Shown one piece after another: positions 19,354-29,777 of a stretch of 64,000 bases of DNA (within the stretch, counting starts at the first letter, position 1; each line of letters begins with the position of its first letter). The notes under the pieces are model-generated. The model searched no databases and was not told where the DNA came from. It worked only from the letters and a program-made list of their open reading frames with translations. The translations under genes and the position numbers were made by a program. The stretch comes from Neonectria sp. B-13 (taxonomy: Eukaryota > Ascomycota > Sordariomycetes > Hypocreales > Nectriaceae): assembly GCA_002682825.1 (NCBI GenBank), contig NOKP01000027.1:62001-126000 (forward strand). The letters are read 5' to 3'.

Positions 19354-21135
19354 TCATTGTCTTGATAGTTTCGCTGCCTTGAAACGACTGACACGCTCTG
19401 GCCCTCCATCGGCTTCATCCAACGGCTGGATGGGAGACTCGTCTTCTTTGAGGAAGCCACCATCTCGCTGGATGAATTTATTGCGCATTCGATGGTACTC
19501 GTCAGCAACCTCATCTTGGGCCATATCGTCATCAAATTCTCCCAGCGGTTTGGGAACGGCGCTCATTTCGCGCTCAACTAGGGTGTCAGCTAACGTTGTC
19601 CCCTTGGGACCTGTGGGCGCGGTTGGACGATCTTGGTCCAGGAACCTCGCAGGCACGTTCATAGGGCCTGGTGGAAGACTGTCGTTCGTAGTGCCCTCGC
19701 CTCTCGACTTCTTGAAGCGAGACGGCCTGCGACTCGACTTAGGCTCAGCTGGCTTGGCAGGACCAGATCGCTCCACGACGTCACTCAGCGGCTCAACCAA
19801 AGGCTCATCGTCCTTGTCTGCGACCTCCTTGACTGGCTGTACCACGGCCTTGTCGTTCTCGGGAGCGATGTCAAGACTTGAGGCGAACCGCACGCCCTTC
19901 TTGCTGCTAGCTTCGGTAGGCTGTTTCTCCTTGATGTCGGATTTTGACGGGGTAGACTTCAACGCAGATGACGGCGCTGCGGGAGTTTGTTTCACAACAA
20001 TCCGACCAATCCGCTCATCATCTGAACTTGATTCCCCGTCTCCATCGGCTTGCTCCTCGGTAGTGAATCGAGATTTTATGCCGAGCTTCTTCTCCAACTC
20101 GAGCATGCGTTGACGATATCCATCTGTTAAAACACTTTCGGTTGATCGCCCGTACTTGTCTTCGTCATCGTCCTCAAATCCCTCGTCGCTGTAGTCAAAC
20201 TCATAATCATCGTCGTCGGTTTCGCCGTCATCGAGTTCCAGCTCGGCGACCACTGCACTAACTTCGCCCATGCTGTATGCGAGCATTTGTCGGCGCATCT
20301 CCGCATCATCCTCATTCTCATCCTCGGGGACGACCGGTCCGTCATCGCCGAGGTTCTCTTGCTCCTTGGCAGTTTTCATAATTTCTTCGACGCGCTTGGC
20401 ATTTCTCGACACCTTGGGCTTCGGGACATCCCCTGATTTTGTGTCAGGAGCAAAAGAGACGGCCTTGTTTGCCGGCGATGAAGATCTGAAGGGCTGTTGG
20501 ATCTTCTTGCTGGCCGGTTGGGCTTGGGAACCCGGTTGCTGTCGAGTTTGCTGCCGAGGAGTTTGTTGAGAGGCTTGTTGCTTCAAGTCCGGCGCTGCCT
20601 CTGAGAGGTCTTTCATACCTGCCTTTTCCAGGGCCTCCTTGACTTGAGGCAAAGAATCGCCTGGTTTGTTCAGCCGGTAGGAGACGACGTTGTCATCATC
20701 GTCCAGCTGTTCAAGGATTTCCGTGATGGGCTGGCCATCCTCATCGGTGGCGTCAGGTTGACTGAGGACCGTGGCGGCAGCATACTTGTTCTCAGCAGCC
20801 TCAAGTTGCTTCTGTAGAGACTCAATGTTCTTGGTGACATAGTCGATGCGGCGGTCGAGAATATTCTCGATCTGGTCCTTCGATCTTAGATTTTTGCCGC
20901 CAAAGATCTCGTCAATCTCGCGCTGGTGGAGCAGCTCTCCTTCGAAGGCGCCTTTGATCTGGGCGAGCGAGGCAGGACTGGCCTCGTGCACAGCCTCGAC
21001 TTCCTCCTTGAGCGCCTCATATTCGGCATCCCAAGTCTGCCAATGCTGCAAGCCCTTCTGCAGCTTCTTGACCTGGTCCTCGAGCTGCAGCCTGTGCCGC
21101 TCGAGATCCAGGAAGCTATCCTTGACCCCCGACAT
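19354..21135 (-). CDS. bud27: URI/Bud27-type unconventional prefoldin
   Basis: A single exon of 593 residues. The ATG at 21135 (MSGVKDSFLDLERHR) is chosen because the longer frame upstream lacks prefoldin character. An N-terminal prefoldin-alpha-like coiled coil (about 5-140) shows EIFGGKNLRSKDQIENILDRR, with helices on both sides of the beta hairpin. A Pro/Gln-rich and acidic middle follows (two Asp/Glu-rich tracts near 320-350). The C-terminal signature is RVSRFKAAKL, typical of DUF3835 in fungal Bud27. Yeast Bud27/human URI bind Rpb5 and assist assembly of RNA polymerases and translation initiation; this is taken from the family. Confidence 0.82.
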   Translation of the reverse strand: MSGVKDSFLDLERHRLQLEDQVKKLQKGLQHWQTWDAEYEALKEEVEAVHEASPASLAQIKGAFEGELLHQREIDEIFGGKNLRSKDQIENILDRRIDYVTKNIESLQKQLEAAENKYAAATVLSQPDATDEDGQPITEILEQLDDDDNVVSYRLNKPGDSLPQVKEALEKAGMKDLSEAAPDLKQQASQQTPRQQTRQQPGSQAQPASKKIQQPFRSSSPANKAVSFAPDTKSGDVPKPKVSRNAKRVEEIMKTAKEQENLGDDGPVVPEDENEDDAEMRRQMLAYSMGEVSAVVAELELDDGETDDDDYEFDYSDEGFEDDDEDKYGRSTESVLTDGYRQRMLELEKKLGIKSRFTTEEQADGDGESSSDDERIGRIVVKQTPAAPSSALKSTPSKSDIKEKQPTEASSKKGVRFASSLDIAPENDKAVVQPVKEVADKDDEPLVEPLSDVVERSGPAKPAEPKSSRRPSRFKKSRGEGTTNDSLPPGPMNVPARFLDQDRPTAPTGPKGTTLADTLVEREMSAVPKPLGEFDDDMAQDEVADEYHRMRNKFIQRDGGFLKEDESPIQPLDEADGGPERVSRFKAAKLSRQ

Positions 21136-21589
21136 GCCGGCGATCTGGGTCAGCTTCCGCGAGGGTGCTGGAGAGAGAAAAGAGGAATATGCAATTTCGA
21201 CGGGTGATGCGCGTCGAAGAGTCGCGTAAAAATTGAGGTTGTACGAAGTACATCCATAAATGATCGGCAAGGTGCGGCTGAATATCGGTTAACGGGAACT
21301 CACACCTCCTCCCCGCCATGGTCTACGTGCACGATGCACATTAGGCAGACCACGCGATACGTTAGCCGGGCTTTTGCGAGCCATGTTTGTGAGCGTCGAT
21401 GAAGTCAAGGGCGTAAGGGCGTAAGGGCGTCGATGACATTGGCGGTCTGGAGATGCCGTACCAATGAAACACAAGGGCCTTCCTTAAAAGGCCAAGCATC
21501 GTCCACATCGGTGGGGGAAGAGTCTCACTCTTCATGAGTAGCACGATCACTTTGTTTGTTAATTCACCATTAACACACATCAGTTCGCC
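21136..21589. promoter_or_regulatory. Bidirectional spacer bud27 / GFA protein
   Basis: A 450-bp head-to-head spacer. An 8-nt repeat (AAGGGCGT, three copies) lies at about 21407-21430. The flanking GCGTCGATGA occurs twice nearby. No factor site was recognised. Confidence 0.45.
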
Positions 21590-22666
21590 ATGATGTCGGA
21601 GTCCAACGACACCAAGACCCTCGAAGCCAAGTGCTCCTGTGGCTCTGTCCACTTCACCGTCGATATCCCCAAATCATCACTGCCTCTCCGTACACACCTC
21701 TGTCACTGCAGCTTATGTCGCTTCAGCTTGGGTTCCCCATGTGTTTTCCACGCCCCCTTCCCCGCGGGAATCACGCCCAAGTTCGTGGGGCCATCGTCCG
21801 AGGCAAACATGACAGCTTACGTTGTCCCCGGTGCCAGTGGGGGCTTCAACTTTTGCTCGACCTGCGGGTGCCACATTGCAGCCATTGGGCTTGACAAGGG
21901 CAACTGGACGGTTGCGACGTCCATCTTTACAGACCATGGCCCAGAGAACTTCCAGATTGGGAGGCACATCTACAGCAAATCCGTCAAGGGTGGAGGCATC
22001 GCCCAAATGTTGACACATATCGGAGGGCGTGAGTTTGATGTCTACAACCCGCCCGAGGACAGTCCCGATGCCGAGCTCGTCGAGTCTGAGCCCGAGGTTG
22101 GGGCAGACGGAAAGGACCGTATGCGCGCAAAATGCCACTGTGGCGGCGTATCATTCACCTTCCCGCGACCGACTGAGGAGGTCATCAAGGACAACTACAT
22201 GTCAAACTACGTCTCTCGGGTGGACAAGACGAAATGGTATGCATGCTTCGATGCTTGCGAGGACTGTCGCCTTGTAAACGGCGCTCACGTGGTTGGATGG
22301 ACATTCATTCCCCTCGCCCTCTGCGAACCGCCCATCAAGCCGGACCTCCTGATCGGGACAGCCAAGACATATCGATCATCACCCGATGTGCTGCGATCCT
22401 TCTGCGGCACATGCGGTGCAACGTTCTTCTACGCAGTGGAGGAGCGACGCCCGACGGACAGACAGCAGGTGGTTGATATCTCGACAGGTGTTCTGCGAGC
22501 TCCCGAGGGTGGCATGGCGGAGAACTGGCTGACATGGCGAGCCAGGGTTGGGTGGCTGGACAGTGGTAAGAGGTTCGACAGCGAATTTATCGAAGCGCTG
22601 CAGGAAGGAATGAACAGATACGTCTTGGAGAAGGAAGGCAAAATTGAAGATTATAACATCGGGTGA
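21590..22666 (+). CDS. Tandem GFA-domain (CENP-V/GFA) zinc protein
   Basis: A single exon of 358 residues. It contains two consecutive GFA/Mss4-like domains. The first has CSCGSVHF (~15), CHCSLCRF (~38) and FCSTCGCH (~87). The second has CHCGGVSF (~183), CFDACEDCR (~218) and FCGTCGAT (~269). Each set supplies the Cys residues expected to bind two zinc ions. The family is named for bacterial glutathione-dependent formaldehyde-activating enzyme (Gfa, which makes S-hydroxymethylglutathione), but most fungal members have no proven substrate. The first of two adjacent ATGs is taken as the start. The domains differ clearly, so this is an old internal duplication. Confidence 0.88.
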   Translation: MMSESNDTKTLEAKCSCGSVHFTVDIPKSSLPLRTHLCHCSLCRFSLGSPCVFHAPFPAGITPKFVGPSSEANMTAYVVPGASGGFNFCSTCGCHIAAIGLDKGNWTVATSIFTDHGPENFQIGRHIYSKSVKGGGIAQMLTHIGGREFDVYNPPEDSPDAELVESEPEVGADGKDRMRAKCHCGGVSFTFPRPTEEVIKDNYMSNYVSRVDKTKWYACFDACEDCRLVNGAHVVGWTFIPLALCEPPIKPDLLIGTAKTYRSSPDVLRSFCGTCGATFFYAVEERRPTDRQQVVDISTGVLRAPEGGMAENWLTWRARVGWLDSGKRFDSEFIEALQEGMNRYVLEKEGKIEDYNIG

Positions 22667-23297
22667 AGGGTCCGAGGTGGTCTTGGAGCATCGGAGGAGA
22701 CCCGAGATAGTCTAAGAAGTAGTAGGTATCAAACGCGGTATCAGTATGATTTTCCGAGGAAATGATGATACTCTTACTACAGAGATGGTCTCTAGTTTGG
22801 AAACCTCCAACTTCCAGGGTCCATGTCGTCTATTATCAGCAATGATGCCATGTGTAGTGATACACCGGTGCGTCAAGACCTTCGGCCCATCTTAGCGGCT
22901 TCCGAATGCCCGCAACTAAGGATGCCAGCACGGGATGGACGCCGACGGTGTGCGACGACCTCGACTAGGTGACGGAGCTTTGATTTTCGCACACACCAGT
23001 AATCTATCACCAAAGCCTCGTGATTGAATTCAACTTCTCAGAAGATACTATTATTTCTATCCCGCGAGTCACTATCTGAGGTAGGGGCAAAGGCATACGC
23101 CCACTGAGTCAATTCGAATTACCCGAGTTTTCTGCGGGTCGCCAAACGACGAGTAACAAAGACAAAGTCTCACCTTACACCGTCCATCCGTTACCAGTAG
23201 GAGAAGAAGTCAGGCCCTTTCGATGCGTTATGTATCGTGGCGAGCCCTCGGACAATCCTTCAACTTTGTAGTCTCCGACCGTGCTGCTCTTTGCACC
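22667..23297. promoter_or_regulatory. Intergenic, promoter of the plus-strand FPGS gene
   Basis: About 630 bp. It includes the 3' region of the GFA gene and the FPGS promoter. No repeat or RNA gene was seen. Confidence 0.4.
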
Positions 23298-24964
23298 ATG
23301 ACGTCTCCGAGCCGTTCTTACAATGTGACGCATCCCCATCCCACCCTTGTCTCACGGCAGATGAATGCGTTGCTGACCCTTGCTCTGCACTGTAGGATGC
23401 GATTGATGCGCTGAACTCACTCCAGACGCCTTTCGATATCATCGAGGCTCGCCGAAAGGCTGGCATCAGGCCAGATGCTGTCTCGATCAAGGAGATGAGG
23501 ACCTACCTGCATCGAATTGGCTACTCAGTGAGACACACCTTGAAATGCCTCTCATCTCACACCTCGCCCTGGGACTAACACCCACCCAAGCCAGCGGATC
23601 TGGATCGCCTCAACATCGTCCATGTAGCGGGAACAAAGGGCAAGGGCAGTACCTGTGCCTTTGTCGACTCCATTCTAGCCCAGTACCAACAGAGCCTTAC
23701 TGTCCCCGGCAAGACGGGCTTATTTACCTCGCCTCATCTCATCGCCGTGCGGGAGCGTATCCGTATCAACTCAAGGCCCATATCAGAGGTTCTTTTTGCA
23801 AAATACTTCTTTGAGGTATGGGACCGGCTCGAGTCGTCTGTTAAAGCGGAAGAGGACACCCTCATGGCCCCGCGACCTATATATGCCCGCTACCTGACCC
23901 TCATGAGCTGGCATGTGTTCCTCCAGGAAGGAGTCGACGTAGCAGTGTACGAGACAGGCATCGGTGGGGAGTTTGACGCGACAAACGTCGTCGAGAGACC
24001 AGTGGCATCGGGCATTAGCACGCTAGGGATCGATCATGTCTTCGCGCTCGGCAACACCGTGGGCAAGATTGCATGGCACAAGGCCGGCATCATGAAGCCC
24101 GGTAGCCCGGCCTTCACCATCGAGCAGGTCCCTGAGGCAGCACAGGTGTTGCGGGAAAGGGCCGTGGAAAAGAAGGTCAACCTACAGGCGTTGGAGATTG
24201 ACCCTCGGCTGCGCGCCGTCAAGATCCGACCAGACGCGGCGTTCCAGAAGCGAAATGCCTCCCTAGCCGTCGCCCTGGCGGAAACCGCACTGCAGAAGCT
24301 GGGCGTTTCGATTCCACCGAAGGCAGAACCCTTGCCGCTCGAGTTTGTGGATGGCCTCGAGAAGGTCGTTTGGAGAGGCCGGTGCGAGGTCAAGCCCGAG
24401 GGCAAGGTGACGTGGCATGTCGATGGTGCTCACACATCTGACAGTCTGAAGATGTCGGCGAAGTGGTTCAACGATGAAATCTCAGCCCGGTAAGTGGAAT
24501 CTACTACCGAGTTCCTATGATTGCCGAGAAATACTAAGAAGCCCCCTAGGTCCGGCCCTCGCATCATGATCTTCAACCAGCAAGGTCGCTCAGAGGCTGT
24601 CGACTTCCTCGAGTCTATCCAGAAAGCCACCAAGCGCGAGAGCCAACCCGCTTTCGACCACGTCATCTTCTGCACAAACGTCACCTATGCCGTGACCGGT
24701 TACAAACGCGACTTTGTCAACCGCCAGTTCGACCCCGCTGACATCGACAAGATGACAGTCCAGCACCGCTTCGCCGAGAAGTGGTCATCCATAGACCCGG
24801 ATGCCACCGTAAAGGTCATGCCGACCATCGAACAGTCCATTGAATACGCACGGCAGCTCGGCGAGGGGCTTCCGGAGGGCGAGTCGGTGCAGGCGTTCAT
24901 CACGGGGAGCTTGCACTTGGTCGGCGGCGCACTGGGGATATTGGAGAAGGCTGATGCTCTGTAA
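23298..24964 (+). CDS. Folylpolyglutamate synthase (paralogue A)
   Basis: Four exons: 23298-23324, 23396-23527, 23591-24489, 24550-24964. Introns are 71, 63 and 60 nt, and phases fit to give 490 residues. The N-terminus is MTSPSRSYNDAIDALNSLQT. The Mur-ligase P-loop GTKGKGS is at 67-73. Family motifs follow: LFTSPHLIAVRERI, YETGIGGEFDATN, LGIDHV, WHKAGI, and the C-terminal ITGSLHLVGGAL. FPGS adds gamma-linked glutamates to tetrahydrofolates with ATP, retaining them in cytosol and mitochondria and raising their affinity for one-carbon enzymes. The first exon codes only nine residues. No clear mitochondrial presequence is visible in this form. A second, divergent FPGS lies tail to tail with it. 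Confidence 0.93.
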
Positions 24965-25034
24965 TGTGTCGATGTCGCCTTGCAGGGTACATGATATGAG
25001 ACAGGAGGTGTAGCGTAGACGGCAAGACATCTAG
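24965..25034. other. 70-bp spacer between converging FPGS stops
   Basis: Only 70 bp separate the two stop codons, so the transcripts probably overlap at their 3' ends. Confidence 0.7.
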
Positions 25035-26510
25035 CTACAATAGACTCTCGGGCTCCAGGGCTCGCAAGATGCCCCCCACGAGATGTAGGCTTCCCGTCAC
25101 CAAGACCTTGTGAATTGGTCCCTCCCGTTCAGCGATTCGCCTTGCCTCGGCCACTGTATCCTGAATGTTATCCAAAACCTTGGTTCTGCAGCCCGCCATC
25201 ACATCACCCATCAAGCGAGCGGCGCGGTGTTGCACGTCCAGGTCTCGTTCTTCACCCTTGACGGGGCTCTCCTGGTCGTTTCTTGTGAAGAGGGCATGGC
25301 TGAAAACATCGTTTCTCCCCGCAGCCTGTCTAACAGCAGCGAGGAATACTGCCAGCAGCTCCGACGCATCCCTCTCCTGCTGGTTGAAGACGATCGTGGC
25401 AGTCTCGCCAGGGCCGAGAGACTGGGCAAACCACTTGGCTACCTGTTGCAGGCTGTCCTTTGTGTGCGCACCATCGAGATACCAGCCGACAGGACCGTCC
25501 TGGATGGTCTCACACCGCCCTCGCAGGGTTGCTTCCTTCAGGCCCTTCACCATCTTGTCGGGGATATCCTGCAATGCCGTGGCGGGATCAGTCCCCATGC
25601 CGACATGTTCCCGGACGGCGAGGACAGCCAGCGCCTGGTTGTACTTCTGGAAATCGCCTGCCAGCTTCCCCTGGACGCCGCCCCATTGCTCAACAAAGCC
25701 GTCGTCTAGCTCGACAAGCTGGGCATTCCTCTCCGCCGCCCTTGACTGAAGAACCTCCCTGACGCCGGGCTGCTCGTCGATCTTCCGGACGAAGGCCTTG
25801 ACGTTGGGTTTGAAGATCCCGGCTTTGTGCCAGGTTATCTTTTCGACGGTGTCTCCTAGCATGGCTACATGATCGATGCCAAGCTGTGTGATGACCGTCG
25901 AAGACACAGCTTCGGGAGGGAGCACATTCGTCGCGTCGTACTCGCCGCCAATGCCGCACTCCAAGACGACGCAATCTACCTTCTCCTTCAAGAAGATGTG
26001 CCAGGCTAGAATCGTCAGGAATCGAAAGAAGAAGGGCTTCGACGCCGGGCCCTCCGCCTCAGCCGCGCCCATCCCCTCCTTCTTCGCTGCATCGGTGAAG
26101 CGATCCCACAGCTCGAAGAAAGCCCCCGCGAACACATCCTGCGAAACCGCCTCACCTTGGATGGCGATGCGCTCCCGGACGCTGACAAGGTGCGGGCTCG
26201 TATATGTGCCGACGGTCCCATACTCACGCAGCATCCCCGTCGCGAACGCGCTCACAGAGCCCTTGCCCTTGGTTCCGGCGATGTGAATGTGACGTAGGCG
26301 AGCGAGGTCCTGAGGCGTGTATCCAGCACGCCGGAGCCAGTCGCGCATCTCGGGAATGGCTGTCGCGTTCAGGTCAAGGCTCGAGGGCCTTGGTGCGCCC
26401 GAGGCACCCGGCTTGTCGAAGAGATTGGTGATTTGGCGGTTTGAAGACAAATGAGAGAGCAGACCGAGGGCCTTGGAATAGTCACGAGTCAATGAACTGT
26501 GGGACCGCAT
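25035..26510 (-). CDS. Folylpolyglutamate synthase (paralogue B)
   Basis: A single exon of 491 residues. The start is the ATG at 26510 (MRSHSSLTRDYSKAL), since the frame extends upstream only by a non-ATG codon. The P-loop GTKGKGS is at 79-85. GTYTSPHLVSVRERI, LECGIGGEYDATN, LGIDHVAMLGD, WHKAGIF and VTGSLHLVGGILRALEP follow, all at FPGS-like spacing. It is intronless while paralogue A has three introns, and the two differ throughout (for example the N-terminus and the 105-140 insert). This indicates an old duplication or separate acquisition rather than a recent copy. It might serve another compartment or be a folC-type dihydrofolate synthase, but its length favours FPGS. Confidence 0.9.
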   Translation of the reverse strand: MRSHSSLTRDYSKALGLLSHLSSNRQITNLFDKPGASGAPRPSSLDLNATAIPEMRDWLRRAGYTPQDLARLRHIHIAGTKGKGSVSAFATGMLREYGTVGTYTSPHLVSVRERIAIQGEAVSQDVFAGAFFELWDRFTDAAKKEGMGAAEAEGPASKPFFFRFLTILAWHIFLKEKVDCVVLECGIGGEYDATNVLPPEAVSSTVITQLGIDHVAMLGDTVEKITWHKAGIFKPNVKAFVRKIDEQPGVREVLQSRAAERNAQLVELDDGFVEQWGGVQGKLAGDFQKYNQALAVLAVREHVGMGTDPATALQDIPDKMVKGLKEATLRGRCETIQDGPVGWYLDGAHTKDSLQQVAKWFAQSLGPGETATIVFNQQERDASELLAVFLAAVRQAAGRNDVFSHALFTRNDQESPVKGEERDLDVQHRAARLMGDVMAGCRTKVLDNIQDTVAEARRIAEREGPIHKVLVTGSLHLVGGILRALEPESLL

Positions 26511-26901
26511 TCTGTGGACGGTGAATTTGGACGGTTTCTTGTACAACAGTAGTAGCCGCACAGCTCATAAGTGTAAGCACGGCTAGTGAAACCTGGAGAT
26601 GGAGCGCGACCAAAGCTGGTGAGAAGTTGAAACCGGAAGTCTTTGCTTTGGCTATGAATTCCTGGTGGGGTTTCCATTTATAACCACACTCACCAACTTG
26701 TGCAACCACAGCATCGCTACATCGTTACGATGCGTCCACAGTAATTAGTCTACAAACAACACAAATACGGGACCGGCTTAAAGAAATGCTTCAAACTGAT
26801 TACCACGCCTTCATGGTCTATTCCTATCTAATACACGGGCGGAAAACCCTCTCTAGACATGACAGCTCCAAGGCCCATAATACAGGACAAATGAAACGGC
26901 C
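26511..26901. promoter_or_regulatory. Spacer upstream of FPGS paralogue B
   Basis: About 390 bp. It carries the FPGS B promoter and the mic60 3' end. Nothing else was recognised. Confidence 0.4.
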
Positions 26902-28946
26902 TCAATCCACCCGCAGGCTCTGTAGTCGCGCCTCCGTGGCAATGACCTGTTGTATCTCGTTAGTAACTTGATGGTAGATCAGAATATGAGAGGCAACTTA
27001 CGTCAAGAGCTTGCTGAACCTCCAACACCTTGCGAACCTCACCGAGCCAGTCCTTACTCAAAGTCTTGGCCCAACCATCTAGACTGGTCATTTCTCGCGC
27101 CGCAGAATCTAAATCGCCTTCCTCAAGGTACGTTTGTGTGCGCGTCAGGACGCTCTCCACATCGTCACCATCGGCAAGACCCTGCTTCTTGAACATGACA
27201 TGGCTCAGAACCCAGCTGGAAGCATGGCTGGCCACGCCGGCGTCGTCGGGAAGCAGCGAGGCCTTTCGGACCTCGTTGGCCACGCGGCGGAATCGGTCAA
27301 TAAGCTGGGAGGATGTAGGGACACCACGTTGGTAGGCACTGGGGTTCACTGAGGCGATGGCAGCGTTGACAACGGGGTCGTCGGCAGCAATCTCCCGAAG
27401 GGCGACAAGCTCCCGGACGAAGGGACGAGGGTGTTGGCTATCCTCCAGACTAGCACGCACGGCCTCGACGGCGACATGCAGCTGCTGAGTCTGGAGGTTA
27501 GAGTCGACGACCTCGTTCCATCCGGTGGTGAGCTTCTCCAGGTCCGCAACAGCCGCCGACAAGTCGTTCAACTTGCCCAAACGGCTCTCGCGCTCCTTCT
27601 CGACGTGCTCCTGGACATCGCTGACGAACTCCTTCTTGAGAGCAACAGCCTGCTCAAGGAGCTGGTTCTGAAGCTTCTGCTCGTTGAGCTTCTGCTCACG
27701 CTCTAGCAGAGTCTTAACTCTCTCTTCGTAGTTCTCCCGGACCTTCTTCATCTCATCCTCAAAGTCCGAGCGCCACTGCATCTCTTGGGTGACCATGGTA
27801 GCCTCAACCCGATCAATCAAGTCAGTGGCGGCCTTGTCGAACTCGTCGATTTTTTCCCGGACTTGGCGAGCGGCCTTCTTCTCTAGCTCGCCCTTCATGT
27901 TCTTGAGCTTTCCGCCGACCTTGGTGACCTCGCCCTTGGCCTTGTTAACGGACGAGGCGTAGCGGCCATGGGCACCGTCGGCATTGATGACGAGGATAAG
28001 GTCGTTCACCATATGGACAAGGTCCTGAACAACGGGCTCTCTGGCATCGGCTAACGAAAGGAGGTCAATCGGCTTTAGAGGAGGGAGCTTAGAAGGCTCA
28101 TTAACCTCGGGGGCCTTGAATGCGGGCTCCGGCTGAGGAGCTGGGGTAGCAGCCGTCTTCTCAACAGCCTCGACGGGAGTGGGCTTGGCCTCGGCAGGTG
28201 CAGGCTTGGGGGCGGCAGGCTTGGAAGGCTCGGCCTGCTTGATCTCCTTGGAGGTAGGGGCAGCACTGGAGCGACGGCCGGCCTCACCAATGTCGGCGAC
28301 CCTCCAAGAAGCACCGCTCTGGGCGGGAATCTTGACAGCGGAATCCGCATCCCGAGACTTGAAAGAACTACTGGGGAGATGCGGGAACTTCTTCTTGAAC
28401 TCCATCTCCTCAAGGTACAAAACGGCCTGCTCTCCGAAGGGGACATACTGGGTGAAGAAATCGTGGAAGTTGTCGCTGATACGAGAGTACCAGAGACCAC
28501 CGGCGAATCCAACAGCGCCCAGGAGGATCAGAGTGTAGACAAAGTTCCTGAGCCTGCGGAAGAAGCCCTTCTTCTTGGGAGGCGGCGTGGGAGGCGTGGG
28601 AGGCGTTGGAGGCGTCTTGGGAACCTGGATCGTGGCGGCCTTGGTCTCGCCGACATCGTCGATGGTCGTCGGCGTGGGAAGTCGCTCAGATGTGATGGTC
28701 TCGGAGGTCGGCAGGACGGCAGGCTTCGCGGGTTCTGAGTCAGGCTTCTTCTGGACAGCGTAGTATCGCTGAGAGGATAAGGTCAGCACATCACTCGATC
28801 AGTTGGTAGACATGTCCTGAGGCGCGACGTACCTGGCCAAGGGAGCCGGCTCGCCACGAGGCCGCGATGGGCCATTGGCGGGTGGCAGAGGCCGCAATGG
28901 ACCTGCCACCTAGTACCCTCGCAGACCGAAGCGATGTTCGCAACAT
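26902..28946 (-). CDS. mic60: MICOS subunit Mic60 (mitofilin, Fcj1)
   Basis: Three exons (28946-28833, 28768-27002, 26946-26902) flank phase-0 introns of 64 and 55 nt, giving 641 residues. Exon 1 is an Arg/Ser-rich, acid-free mitochondrial presequence (MLRTSLRSARVLGGRSIAAS). A Pro-rich linker of PPT triplets follows, then KKKGFFRRLRNF and a transmembrane helix (~114-132, VYTLILLGAVGFAGGLWY). The rest is an intermembrane-space domain: Ala/Pro-rich spacer, long coiled coil (~300-480) and C-terminal mitofilin domain ending ALDVIATEARLQSLRVD. Mic60 shapes cristae junctions and binds outer-membrane SAM/TOM, whose Sam37 subunit is also in this window. The last 14 residues come from a separate tiny exon. 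Confidence 0.94.
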
Positions 28947-29777
28947 GAGGGAATGCAATGGCGAACAAGGCGCTGGTTGTGATGTGGTTGGATTCGGCTG
29001 GATGGAGTTGAGAGCTCAAAAACGCTCAGGGTAAAAGTTCGGCTATGGCCAGCTCCGGATCCGCCCCAGCACCACGGAGCGCAGCACAGTCCAGCGCTAA
29101 ATGTTAGTGGTGCGGCATGCACTGAGGGACATGCCGAACGGCAGGAACCGGGGCGACGCAACGAATTGGGCTTCACGCTGATCAAGACAGAAGGGAGTAA
29201 CAAAGCAACTTAGACAAAGTCTGGGTTCAGTGTCATGTAGAGTAAATATAGATTTAGCTAAGATTGATATTAATTGCATTGATATAAAGGGCATCTGGTG
29301 CTTGAATGATTGATCGACTTTGCACGTCATCGACTCCTCGGCTCTTCAGGCTCCGCGGCCGTCACGCGCAAATGGGCACTCTAGTAACAGCCATCTATTT
29401 AGACGCTGGAATCCATGGGAAATGCTACAGAGCGCCTCGTACAAAATCGACCTGTTGTTCCATCGCAAGAACCCCTCTATCGTCTGATATGGCCCGAGGT
29501 ACCGACCCCGAACCAGCGGTCGGTATTCGATGACCACCCAGACAAACCCCAAACAACCGCAACAAATTCAAGTTCGGTATTAAAACGTATGGACGGACCC
29601 CTTCCAAACCCAAAGACTCCAAGGAATATGTGACGCGCCCCGACTCAGTAAGACGAGCCGGAGCTTGAATGACGGCTAGTCTGCGCCCGACTTCGCGCTG
29701 ACCACTCCGTTGTGATGGATTGTCGAAGCTCAACATAACATTGCCCCCGCTCTCGTACCCCAGACGCTGCGACGAAT
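28947..29777. other. Intergenic mic60 promoter / rab5 3' side
   Basis: About 830 bp. A short AT-rich patch lies at about 29230-29290. No gene, repeat or RNA was recognised. Confidence 0.4.

Noticed and set aside
19238..20113. A 291-codon plus-strand frame antisense to bud27
   Set aside because: Ser-rich mirror of acidic codons; bud27 on the other strand is well supported.
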